A DNA stretch of 40,970 nucleotides from IMG/VR virus record IMGVR_UViG_3300032046_000074, positions 1-40,970 of that record. The stretch is one strand, 5' to 3'. Source of the stretch: a virus. A program made the translations under genes and the position numbers. Below the pieces are notes generated by a model. It was not told where the DNA came from, searched no databases, and saw only the letters and a list, made by a program, of their open reading frames with translations. How positions within the stretch are numbered: position 1 is the stretch's first letter; each line of letters begins with the position of its first letter. Positions 15,535-23,286 of this stretch are shown piece by piece.

Positions 15535-16269
15535 TTGGCGATTGCCATAACACAAACTGCGACCGCCGTCGGGACTAACGCTCCGGCGTCGTTTCTTGCT
15601 TTAGGCGGTACGCCGCCGTACGTCTACTCGGTTTTACCGGGCGGCGCGGGCGGCACGATAAACTCCGGTACTGGTGAATATACCGCTCCGGCTATTGCAA
15701 GTTCGGACCCTAAGCTGTCGTCGGCGACCATTCAAGCAAAGGACGCGCTAAACGCGACCGCGACGGCTAAAATCCTAGTCGGTACGCCGCTAATCCTTTT
15801 CTGCGATATAATCCAAAAGGAATTAGGGTTAGCTAACGGTCGCGTGTACCTTTGGGACCAGAAAATTATGCAGCCGACCGACGACGCTCTTTACGTCGCG
15901 GTTACCATGCAGTCGTGCAAGCCCTTTGGGAACTCTAACCGCCCGAGCGCCGACGGCGTCGAAGCTGAGCAGTACGTTAGCATGGCTGCGGTCGTCGATA
16001 TCGATATCATTTCGCGCGGACCGGCGGCTAGAGACCGAAAAGAAGAGGTAATCCTCGCGCTTGAAAGTAACTACTCAAGACAGCAGCAAGTAGCAAATAG
16101 CTTTTACGTCGGAAAGCTATCGAGCAATTTTGTAAACTTATCCGAAGTCGACGGCGCGGCTATCCCATACCGGTACCGGATATCGGTCGCGATGCAGTAT
16201 GCCGTTACTAAGAATAAACCGACCCAGTATTTCGACGATTTCACCGTAACAGAATATGTAAATCCATAA
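15535..16269 (+). CDS. Tail terminator-like protein with Ig-like N-terminus
   Basis: The protein of 244 residues starts at TTG 15535. Residues about 10-82 (LALGGTPPYVYSVLPGG..., TGEYTAPA, ATIQAKDALNATATAKI) form a bacterial Ig-like domain. Residues about 85-235 (YLWDQKIMQPTDDALYVAV, YVSMAAVVDIDIISRGPAA, YRYRISVAMQYAV) resemble the neck/tail-terminator family next to sheath genes. It would cap the tail tube and join it to the head. A TATACT hexamer lies just before the start, but without a good -35. AAGAGGT about 10 nt upstream may bind ribosomes. Confidence 0.62.
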   Translation: MAIAITQTATAVGTNAPASFLALGGTPPYVYSVLPGGAGGTINSGTGEYTAPAIASSDPKLSSATIQAKDALNATATAKILVGTPLILFCDIIQKELGLANGRVYLWDQKIMQPTDDALYVAVTMQSCKPFGNSNRPSADGVEAEQYVSMAAVVDIDIISRGPAARDRKEEVILALESNYSRQQQVANSFYVGKLSSNFVNLSEVDGAAIPYRYRISVAMQYAVTKNKPTQYFDDFTVTEYVNP

Positions 16270-16287
16270 GAAAAGGAGTTCTAAGGT

Positions 16288-17415
16288 ATGCAACTACAAC
16301 TTTCAAACGTGATTAATATTTCGGTCTCGCAAGCGCAAGCCGGTATTAGCGCGTATAACACCAGTAACCTCGCGTTGTTTTCGAGCGAAACGCCTAACCT
16401 TTCTTTCGGCGTCGACGGCTACAAAATCTACCTAGAGCCGACCGAAGTCGGCGTCGATTTTGGTACATCTAGCGTTACGTTTGAAATGGCGAACGCGGTA
16501 TTTTCTCAGCAGCCTAACGTCCTAGCGGGCGATGGTTACCTGGTCGTTATCACCTTGCTACCTAGCGAAACGCTCGACGCCGCAGTCGTTAGAACGCAAG
16601 ACCTGGTGCAATACTTCGGGCTTATGAGTACGGTTATCGAATCCCAAGTCGATATGCTCGCAGCGGCGGCGGTAGTTCAGCCGCTTAATAAAATCGCGTT
16701 CTTCGCGCAACGCGCGTCGGCTTCGATTAACGTCGGCGGCTCGTTAGACCTTCTTACTACCGGCGGCTTCTCGCATTCGCGCGGTCTATACTACGGCGCG
16801 TCTACCGATACTGAAGCCCTGGTTATGCAAGCGGCGTACGCTGGTCGCGCTTTGTCGGTTAACTTTTCTGGTTCTAACACGACGTCGACGATGCACCTTA
16901 AAGACTTAATCGGCGTACAGCCAGACCCGACCATGACCCAGACGCTCTTAAATAAGGCGATTGCTGCGGGCGCGGATACTTACCCGAGCCTAGAAGGTGT
17001 ACCGAAAGTATTCTGCTCGGGCGCTAACAGCTTTTTCGACCAGGTCTATAACCTTCAAGCATTCGTCGGCGGGCTCAAAGTTGCTGGGTTTAACTACCTC
17101 GCACAATCCTCGACGAAAGTACCGCAGACCGAAAACGGTATGGACGGGCTCAAAGGCGCTTATCGCGGCGTCTGCGTCCAGTTTGTAACAAATCAGTACA
17201 TCGCGCCGGGACAATGGAATAGCCCAACGACGTTTGGCAGCCAAAAGGACCTGCTCGCTAACGTCGCGCAGCAAGGCTATTACATCTACTCGCTACCCGT
17301 AGCGCAGCAACTTCAGGTCGACCGGGCGGCTCGTAAAGCGCCATTGATTCAAATCGCGCTTAAAGAAGCCGGAGCGATTCAAAGTTCGTCGGTAATTATC
17401 AACGTTAACGCTTAA
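16288..17415 (+). CDS. Contractile tail sheath protein (DUF3383)
   Basis: The 375-residue protein shows the DUF3383 pattern: ISVSQAQAGISAYNTSNLALFSS, then TTGGFSHSRGLYYG, ALVMQAAYAGRALSVNFSGSN and HLKDLIGVQPDPTMTQTLL, with a C-terminal INVNA. DUF3383 proteins form the contractile sheath in this type of myovirus. AAAGGAG lies 10-13 nt before the ATG. The tube gene follows, as expected. Confidence 0.85.
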   Translation: MQLQLSNVINISVSQAQAGISAYNTSNLALFSSETPNLSFGVDGYKIYLEPTEVGVDFGTSSVTFEMANAVFSQQPNVLAGDGYLVVITLLPSETLDAAVVRTQDLVQYFGLMSTVIESQVDMLAAAAVVQPLNKIAFFAQRASASINVGGSLDLLTTGGFSHSRGLYYGASTDTEALVMQAAYAGRALSVNFSGSNTTSTMHLKDLIGVQPDPTMTQTLLNKAIAAGADTYPSLEGVPKVFCSGANSFFDQVYNLQAFVGGLKVAGFNYLAQSSTKVPQTENGMDGLKGAYRGVCVQFVTNQYIAPGQWNSPTTFGSQKDLLANVAQQGYYIYSLPVAQQLQVDRAARKAPLIQIALKEAGAIQSSSVIINVNA

Positions 17416-17445
17416 CTAAACTTCTAACGAAGGGGGATTAATAAA

Positions 17446-17901
17446 ATGGGCTCAGTAGCATTATCCGGGTCGGATACGCTGACAATTCAGAATCATATTT
17501 TCGCAGACTTCGCCGATGCAAATTGCGCGGAATTAACTTTTCCAAATGATATTGCAAACGTTAAGACCGGAAAAAATGGTAACTCCATTTACGGTTTAAA
17601 CGAAAGCGGTCGCCAATGCGAATTGAAATTGCGCGTCCTTCGCGCTTCAGACGACGATAAATTCTTGAATGGTCTGCTCGCGGCTCAGCAATTAAACTTT
17701 GCTGGTACGGTCCTTTTGAGCGGTCAATTTATCAAGAAAATCGGTTACGGCGACGGCAAAATCGCAAGTGATACCTACGTCCTAGGCGGCGGCGTTTTTG
17801 TAAAGCAAGTCGAAGGTAAAACAAATACCGAAGGCGACGTCGAGCAGTCGATCGCGATGTACACGATTCGCTTTAGCAATGCACCTCGCGCCATTACTTA
17901 A
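17446..17901 (+). CDS. Tail tube protein
   Basis: The 151-residue protein follows the sheath and begins GSVALSGSDTLTIQNHIFADFADANCAELTFPNDIANVKTG (the middle part being the conserved region), ending with AMYTIRFSNAPRAIT. The size and strand pattern fit the inner tube of contractile tails. A ribosome-binding site (AGGGGG) precedes the ATG. The tube polymerises around the tape measure and is surrounded by the sheath. Confidence 0.75.
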   Translation: MGSVALSGSDTLTIQNHIFADFADANCAELTFPNDIANVKTGKNGNSIYGLNESGRQCELKLRVLRASDDDKFLNGLLAAQQLNFAGTVLLSGQFIKKIGYGDGKIASDTYVLGGGVFVKQVEGKTNTEGDVEQSIAMYTIRFSNAPRAIT

Positions 17902-17911
17902 AGGTTAGATT

Positions 17912-18316
17912 ATGCGTTCAGTCGATTTACCAAGCGGCGCGGTTTTAAAAGTCACCTGCGCTCCATTCGCAACGTCCAAGGCGCTTTACCAAGCGATCTT
18001 AAAGGAATTGCGAATGGCGCGAGGCGACACAATTACCGATATCGGTAAGGAAATATTCTGTCTCGGGTTTTCGTCGTTAGAAGTCGAAGCCTGTTTATGG
18101 GAGTGTTTCAAACGCTGCTCGTACAATGCGAGCGCGGGACCCGGAGCCGGAGCCGATTTAAAAATAGATAAGGATACGTTTGAATTAGTCGAAAGACGCG
18201 AGGACTATTTTAAAGTTTGCGCCGAGGTAGTTAAAGAGAACGTCCTCCCTTTCGCGAAAAACCTTTATGCCGAGTTTCAGAATTACCTTTCGATGTTCGG
18301 CACTACCCAGGCATAA
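17912..18316 (+). CDS. Tail assembly chaperone, zero-frame product (gpG-like)
   Basis: The 134-residue protein lies between the tube and tape-measure genes. It starts RSVDLPSGAVLKVTCAPFATSKALYQAI (first part of the conserved region) and is helical after that. Its place and the slippery heptamer at 18247-18253 identify it as the short product of a lambda G/GT-type gene pair. It binds the tape measure during tail assembly and is absent from the virion in known systems. AAAGG lies 7 nt before the ATG. Confidence 0.8.
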   Translation: MRSVDLPSGAVLKVTCAPFATSKALYQAILKELRMARGDTITDIGKEIFCLGFSSLEVEACLWECFKRCSYNASAGPGAGADLKIDKDTFELVERREDYFKVCAEVVKENVLPFAKNLYAEFQNYLSMFGTTQA

Positions 18317-18483
18317 AGGCTGAAGACGACGTATTGATAGTCTATTTCCGGCTTTGTAAATCCGGGTACGCGAGTTCAATTACTGAAGCGGCTGAACTCG
18401 ACGCGCGTACAGTTTTACAGGCGTTAGCGTACGATGCATTTTGTAATGATTACGAACTCGCGTACGTTGAGCTAAACAAATAG
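17912..18483 (+). CDS. Tail assembly chaperone, -1 frameshift product (gpGT-like)
   Basis: Reading shifts -1 at 18247-18253, giving 114 zero-frame residues and then 76 residues from 18253 to the TAG at 18481-18483. The added part reads REKPLCRVSELPFDVRHYPG and continues with IKAEDDVLIVYFRLCKSGYA and a tail LAYVELNK; this frame opens only after a TAA near 18228, so the shift has to occur after that. The stretch between 18317 and 18499 is otherwise empty, which supports its use. CDS: join(17912..18253,18253..18483). Confidence 0.75.
18247..18253 (+). promoter_or_regulatory. -1 programmed frameshift site CCCTTTC
   Basis: The heptamer fits X-XXY-YYZ in the zero frame as C CCT TTC (codons 113-114 of the chaperone). 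After slipping, the tRNAs would pair with CCC and TTT, with only third-position changes. It lies about 60 nt before the zero-frame stop. No strong downstream pseudoknot was recognised by eye. Confidence 0.72.
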
Positions 18484-18499
18484 CGGGAATAAGCACACC

Positions 18500-19870
18500 A
18501 TGAATATAGCCGATTTATTTATTAACCTTGGTGTTAAAGGCTCCGAGAAAACCGCGGCCGCGCTTGATACCATGAAAAAAGGGCTTAAGGACACGTCGTC
18601 CATGGCTCTTGAAACGAAGGTCGCGCTAGCGGGCGCTATGTACGCGCTAGAGCGCCTTTTCGCCGCGTCGGGACAACGCGGGACCGACCTCACCAACTTC
18701 AACGCGCTTACGGGCGTGTCTACTCAAACGCTTCAGCAGTACCAGTACGCCGCAAGACAAGCGGGCGTCGCCAACGAAGAAACCGCCGCGACGTTTAAGA
18801 GCCTGCAATCGGCCATGACAAAAACGCTCATGGGCGAAGGCGCTCCAAAGGGTATGGCTCACGTCGCCGACGTTTTGGGTATCGATATTACCGAAGCCGA
18901 TATCGAAGAGTTTTCAAGAAAGCCTGAAAAGCTAATCCAGATTCTCCAGAAATACGCGCAAGCCGAAAAGAACGTCGGCCTAAAGCGCGAAACGCTGTCT
19001 AGTTTTGGCGTCGGCGAGAATGTTCAGTCGGCGATGGACCGTAACGTCTTTACCGATAAGAATCTAAAAGCCGCGCCGACGTACAGCAAGGGCGAAGTCG
19101 GCGAGCTCGACAAGGCTAATATCGCCTGGTCGAATCTTAAGAACAAAATCGAAATGTCTATCGGGCATTTTAACGCCGAGCACGGCGTCGAACTCGTTAC
19201 CGGGATATCGAAAATCACCGACCAGGTGATTAAGCTTGCCGAAGCATTTGCCGGTTTTGCCGATAAGATTCACCTATTCGAATGGTTTGGTAAAGCCATA
19301 GAAGGCTGGACAAAACTGCTCGGGCTGTTTAGCGGCGCGGTCGTCGACGCTGGAGCCGCTATAGAAAAGAAAGGCGTCAAAGGCGCGGTACTAGATGCCG
19401 CTAAAGGCGTCGGCTCTTATCTAAAAGATTCGGTTATGGGCGATGAAAACGAGCAAGCTGGTGTAAAGGCTGAAGCCGACCTTGCTAAGAAAATCCGCGA
19501 ACGCGCTAAGCAGGGGATTCCGATACCAGCGGGCTTTAACGCCGAAGGCTACCGCGAGCAGTCGCCGGTAGCCGCTGCGACGCCGCCGTCGCCGGTAGCC
19601 GCCGCGACCGCAGTATCACCGGTAGCGGGTAGGGCGGGCGCGATGAAAGCCGCTAGACCGCTGGCTCCGGTACTACCGATCGACCGAGTAGCTAGACCGC
19701 AGAATTTGCCCGCCGTCGGAAACAAAACGGTAAACGGGAATACGGTAAACGTAAATCAAACGAACAATTTTAATCACGACGGTAAAGATATCCAAAAGAC
19801 CGGCGCGGATTTAAAGAAGGCGACGCAAGACGCTGCTAGGCAAAGCGGCGCGTTAGGACGGGTTAACTAA
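18500..19870 (+). CDS. Tape measure protein
   Basis: The 456-residue protein follows the chaperone. It begins NIADLFINLGVKGSEKTAAALD, has long helical segments, a small hydrophobic patch (about 265-285, FEWFGKAIEGWTKLLGLF), an Ala/Pro-rich linker (about 350-395) and a typical end NTVNVNQTNNFNHDGKDIQ followed by a helix. Tape measures set the tail length at about 0.15 nm per residue, which would give a short tail of about 70 nm (inference). The stop overlaps the next start as TAATG. Confidence 0.82.
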   Translation: MNIADLFINLGVKGSEKTAAALDTMKKGLKDTSSMALETKVALAGAMYALERLFAASGQRGTDLTNFNALTGVSTQTLQQYQYAARQAGVANEETAATFKSLQSAMTKTLMGEGAPKGMAHVADVLGIDITEADIEEFSRKPEKLIQILQKYAQAEKNVGLKRETLSSFGVGENVQSAMDRNVFTDKNLKAAPTYSKGEVGELDKANIAWSNLKNKIEMSIGHFNAEHGVELVTGISKITDQVIKLAEAFAGFADKIHLFEWFGKAIEGWTKLLGLFSGAVVDAGAAIEKKGVKGAVLDAAKGVGSYLKDSVMGDENEQAGVKAEADLAKKIRERAKQGIPIPAGFNAEGYREQSPVAAATPPSPVAAATAVSPVAGRAGAMKAARPLAPVLPIDRVARPQNLPAVGNKTVNGNTVNVNQTNNFNHDGKDIQKTGADLKKATQDAARQSGALGRVN

Positions 19871-20751
19871 TGGCAATTAACCTTTCGCAGATTTCAGCAG
19901 CGACGACCGCTGTAACGGCGCTATCTGGTCTAGTAATGGTAACGCCGCAATCGGTCGTCGGCTACGCGCCGCAAAACCCGGCAGACGCTGAAGGCAGCGT
20001 ATCGGTAAACCAGTCGGCTCCGGCGCTTCTTTTTCACTACGAAGGCGAGCAGACGGTTACGCTCGAAAGCGATATTACCGACCATTACGTCGAAGACAAT
20101 ACTGCCGTGCAAGATCAGATCGCGCTAAAGCCGGTTACCGTTACAACGCATGGCTTCATTGGTGAATTAAACGATATCGCGCCGTATGGGCTTCAGACGC
20201 TAAAGACCGCCGCGAACAAACTAACGGCGTTAACGGCGTACTCGCCTGAAGCGACGATTACAGCACAAATCGCCTATAACCAAGCCCTTATCGCATACCA
20301 GACAATCGCAAACGCTGCTAACGCTGGTGTATCAGCAATTACGTCTATCGGTAACGCTATCTCAGGGTCGGACGGGCAATCGCTAATTGACAGCGAAGGC
20401 GACCTCGTACCTGGCTCGATGCAAAACGACCAGCAAAAAGCGTTTCAGCAGTTCTATGGGTACTGGAATAACCGCACACTTTTTACCGTCCAGACGCCGT
20501 GGGCGGTTTTTCAAAACATGGCGATTAAATCGCTACGCGCGATTCAAGACGCCGAGACAAATCAGATAACCGATTTTGAGGTCTCGTTTAAGCAGATACG
20601 AAACGCCTTCTCAGCGTTTAGCTTATCACCAAAATCTCTAGCAGGTCGCGCTGGGACGCAAGCGGCGTCGCTTACTAATCAAGGCGCGTCGGCAGGTACG
20701 CCGACCAGCGTTACACCAGCAACCGCTACAGCTTCGACGGCGGCTCCATAA
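19870..20751 (+). CDS. Baseplate/tail hub protein (Dit-like)
   Basis: The 293-residue protein has a beta-rich part, ALLFHYEGEQTVTLESDI..., VTVTTHGFIGELND, and after a helical middle the segment LFTVQTPWAVFQNMAIKSL with TDFEVSFKQIR. This order (strand GExxxV..., helical insert, then F-x-V-x-T-P-W...M-x-I) resembles the distal tail hub/baseplate proteins next to the tape measure in myoviruses. The tail is a Thr/Ala/Ser-rich stretch. It is linked to both neighbours by TAATG overlaps. Confidence 0.6.
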   Translation: MAINLSQISAATTAVTALSGLVMVTPQSVVGYAPQNPADAEGSVSVNQSAPALLFHYEGEQTVTLESDITDHYVEDNTAVQDQIALKPVTVTTHGFIGELNDIAPYGLQTLKTAANKLTALTAYSPEATITAQIAYNQALIAYQTIANAANAGVSAITSIGNAISGSDGQSLIDSEGDLVPGSMQNDQQKAFQQFYGYWNNRTLFTVQTPWAVFQNMAIKSLRAIQDAETNQITDFEVSFKQIRNAFSAFSLSPKSLAGRAGTQAASLTNQGASAGTPTSVTPATATASTAAP

Positions 20752-21092
20752 TGAATCAAATAACTCAAATCTCAGATAACGCCTTACAAAAGCAAACGAT
20801 TATTCTAGACGACGGGACGACGTTTACCTTTACGCTCTACTTCGTACCGCTCCAGCAAGGCTGGTTTATTACCGAGCTAACCTACGGTACGTTTACGCTG
20901 CGCGGGCTGCGCGTTACTAATAGCGTTAACATGCTAAACCAATGGCGGAATATTATACCCTTTGGGTTAGCTTGCCTTTCGACGGCAAACCGCGAGCCAG
21001 GACTACAGCAGGATTTTTCGTCGGGCGCGTCAAAGCTTTACATTCTAAATCAAGTCGATATCGCCGAATACGCGAGGATTCTCGAAGCGTGA
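20751..21092 (+). CDS. Small baseplate protein (DUF6983-like)
   Basis: The 113-residue protein reads QTIILDDGTTFTFTLYFVPLQ, GWFITELTYGTFTLRGLR, then NIIPFGLACLSTANREPGLQ and FSSGASKLYILN. This beta-rich pattern matches the DUF6983 baseplate protein encoded between the hub genes of related phages. Its stop overlaps the next GTG start. Confidence 0.65.
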   Translation: MNQITQISDNALQKQTIILDDGTTFTFTLYFVPLQQGWFITELTYGTFTLRGLRVTNSVNMLNQWRNIIPFGLACLSTANREPGLQQDFSSGASKLYILNQVDIAEYARILEA

Positions 21093-21955
21093 TTAAGTTC
21101 AACCGAAACTACCGCTTGCGAATTCAGACCGATACCATCGGTAGTTATCTTACTATTGAGCTACCGTTTACTATCGAGTTTGATATCACGCGCAACGTAC
21201 TAACGTCGGCGAACGTCTGCCAAATCAGAATCTATAACCTGGCTGCGATAAACCGGGACCAGATTCGCCACAATGCTTTCGACTACGGAAACTATAAGCG
21301 AATCATTTTTGAAGCCGGATACGGCGATAACCTAGCCGTTCTCTTCAAGGGGAATATTACCGCCGCCTGGTCGGTCCGCGAGGGGACGAACTTCATAACT
21401 CAAATTGAATGCTACGACGGCGGCTTTGCGTTTGTTAATGGTGTAGTAAACCTTCAGGTACCATCAGGGACGACGCGGACGACTGAAGTAAAAGCGATCG
21501 CCGCCGCTGGACTACCTAAGACCGCCGTCGGCGCGATTGGCGATATCCCTGGTGTACTATCGCGCGGTAACAGCCATAGCGGTAACACTATGGGCGTCCT
21601 CGGGCAGCTAACGGGCGGCGGCGCTTTCATAGACGGCGAGAAGTTCAACTCGCTTGGTACTAACGAGTATATTGCTAGCCTTACCGGCGTCGCGGTAATC
21701 AATTCGCAATCCGGGCTTTTAGGTACACCAATACTAGAGCAGAATTTAGTAACGTTCGATATGCTACTAGAGCCAGGGCTAAATCCAGGCCATAAGGTTT
21801 TTCTCGATAGCTCGACTGGAGCAGGGTTTAACGGCGACCATATCGTCAAAGGCGTAAAGCATCGCGGTATGATATCGGCGGCGGTCTGCGGTAACGCGGT
21901 AACGACCGGGACGTTCTTTTACTCTAAACTACCAAAAGCAGTTATAGCACCATGA
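21089..21955 (+). CDS. Baseplate hub protein (gp27/gpD-like)
   Basis: From GTG 21089 the product has 288 residues. It has LTIELPFTIEFDITRNVLTS, CQIRIYNLAAINRDQIRHNA, GNYKRIIFEAGYGDNLAVLF and FITQIECYDGG: the usual start of phage hub proteins that form a trimeric ring above the spike. The GTG overlaps the previous stop (GTGA); the open frame runs back to 20942, but that lies inside the preceding gene and lacks conserved residues. The stop overlaps the spike start as ATGA. Confidence 0.75.
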   Translation: MIKFNRNYRLRIQTDTIGSYLTIELPFTIEFDITRNVLTSANVCQIRIYNLAAINRDQIRHNAFDYGNYKRIIFEAGYGDNLAVLFKGNITAAWSVREGTNFITQIECYDGGFAFVNGVVNLQVPSGTTRTTEVKAIAAAGLPKTAVGAIGDIPGVLSRGNSHSGNTMGVLGQLTGGGAFIDGEKFNSLGTNEYIASLTGVAVINSQSGLLGTPILEQNLVTFDMLLEPGLNPGHKVFLDSSTGAGFNGDHIVKGVKHRGMISAAVCGNAVTTGTFFYSKLPKAVIAP

Positions 21956-22677
21956 GTAACCCGCAGCAAAATTTGTTACCAAATACCCTTAATCTGAAGG
22001 ACCTATTAGACCTTCATAAAAAGGATATTCTGCTTAATCTCAACTCGCAGCATTTAGCAAAGGTACAGACGTTTAACCCGGTTAATCAGACCGCGACCGC
22101 GACGATAAACTACAAACAAACGTACTCGCTACCGAACCCCGTTACTGGTGTATACGCTGATAAGCTGGTCGATTACCCATTGCTGGCAGATTGCCCGGTC
22201 GTCTTCTTAGGCGGCGGAAACGGCGCTTTAACTTTCCCGGTAAAGACCGGCGACGACTGCATCGTGCTATTTAACGACCGCGATATTGATAATTGGTTTT
22301 CAGGTAACTCGTCGACGTCGCCTGCGACGCCTAGGCTCCACTCATTTTCAGACGGCGTTATCCTGGTCGGGCTTAGATCGCTCAACGGCTTAATCCCGGC
22401 GTTCGATACCGACGGTATCGCGCTTCGTACTAAAGACGGTTTGACGAAAATCAAAATAGCTGAAGACGGCTCTAAGGTTACTATCGAAGTCGGACCGGCT
22501 TTATCCTTTGAGCTCGACGCGACCGGGCAGGTAAAGATTACTAACCCGGCGGGCGAATTGATCCAGACGCTTTTTACGCTGCTGTCGGCTTTGCCGGTTA
22601 GTACGGTATTAGGTCTACCGGTAGTACCGCCGCCGACGTATGCGACCGATCTAGCTATATTAGGAACTTTTGTATGA
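21952..22677 (+). CDS. Baseplate spike (Gp138/gpV-like)
   Basis: The 241-residue protein begins with a segment matching the Gp138 N-terminal domain: HLAKVQTFNPVNQTATATIN, DYPLLADCPVVFLGGGNGAL and VKTGDDCIVLFNDRDIDNWF. The middle (TKIKIAEDGSKVTIEV, LSFELDATGQVKIT) has the short repeats of a triple-stranded beta spike. The spike pierces the outer membrane during contraction. It has ATGA overlaps at both ends. Confidence 0.82.
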   Translation: MSNPQQNLLPNTLNLKDLLDLHKKDILLNLNSQHLAKVQTFNPVNQTATATINYKQTYSLPNPVTGVYADKLVDYPLLADCPVVFLGGGNGALTFPVKTGDDCIVLFNDRDIDNWFSGNSSTSPATPRLHSFSDGVILVGLRSLNGLIPAFDTDGIALRTKDGLTKIKIAEDGSKVTIEVGPALSFELDATGQVKITNPAGELIQTLFTLLSALPVSTVLGLPVVPPPTYATDLAILGTFV

Positions 22678-22901
22678 GCCTAAACAATACGACCGCCGAC
22701 GCACTTGGACAGGCGATAGCGTCCGCCCTTGGTGTAGTAGACGCGCCCGCAATCGCGCAATGGAAAACCATTTGTCGCGAAATCTATTCGCACTTAAAGA
22801 CCGACGTAACTACCACCATACTACCGGGGACGATTGTTACCGCAGGGGGACCGACGACGCAGACCGGACCCGCCGTACCGATACCAATTAACCCAGACTG
22901 A
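22674..22901 (+). CDS. Small protein next to the spike
   Basis: The 75-residue protein has an N-terminal helix (NTTADALGQAIASALGVVDAPAIAQWKT, first part), then a Thr/Pro/Gly-rich end with IPGTIVTAG-like repeats (ILPGTIVTAGGPTTQTGPAVPIPI). Proteins of this size and place occur after gpV in many myoviruses and may cap or assist the spike. It is ATGA-coupled to the spike gene. Function is not established. Confidence 0.5.
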   Translation: MSLNNTTADALGQAIASALGVVDAPAIAQWKTICREIYSHLKTDVTTTILPGTIVTAGGPTTQTGPAVPIPINPD

Positions 22902-22911
22902 AGGTGAATAA

Positions 22912-23280
22912 ATGGCGACGATAGTTAGACAGGTAGACGACAGCAACGACTGGACGTTTGGCAAGGGTCGAAACGACTACGCTAAAAATAACAACGCCGT
23001 CGCGCAAAACATTAGCACACGGTTAGCGTCGTTTATCGCCGATTGTTTCTTCGACCAGGCGGCGGGTATAGACTGGTTTAACGCGCTAGGCGCTAAGGAC
23101 CAGCTACCCTTGAACCTTTTGATTTCTTCGGTTATCTTAAATACGCCCGACGTTACCGGTATTTTGCAGCTTCTAGTACGGCTCGACGCCGCGCGGAATC
23201 TTACCGTGAGGTATAGAGCGCAAACGATTTATTCCGTGCTGTCGGGTACTTTCCAATATAGCGCCAATGGAATCGGATAA
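22912..23280 (+). CDS. Baseplate wedge protein (T4 gp25 / gpW-like)
   Basis: The 122-residue protein has DWTFGKGRNDYAKNNNAVAQ, ISTRLASFIADCFFDQAAGIDW, then SVILNTPDVTGILQLLVRLDA and LTVRYRAQTIYSVL. This is the gp25/gp46 (Mu) baseplate pattern, which links the wedge to the sheath. It stands directly before gpJ, as in most contractile systems. Confidence 0.8.
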   Translation: MATIVRQVDDSNDWTFGKGRNDYAKNNNAVAQNISTRLASFIADCFFDQAAGIDWFNALGAKDQLPLNLLISSVILNTPDVTGILQLLVRLDAARNLTVRYRAQTIYSVLSGTFQYSANGIG

Positions 23281-23286
23281 CAAAAA

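Noticed and set aside
18256-18262. GAAAAAC as the frameshift site
   Set aside because: The first base is G, so the P-site tRNA would mismatch after slipping. CCCTTTC nine bases upstream fits perfectly.
22670-22891. ORF in another frame over the small spike-adjacent gene
   Set aside because: Arg/Thr-rich shadow translation; the frame at 22674 has the ATGA coupling and a normal composition.
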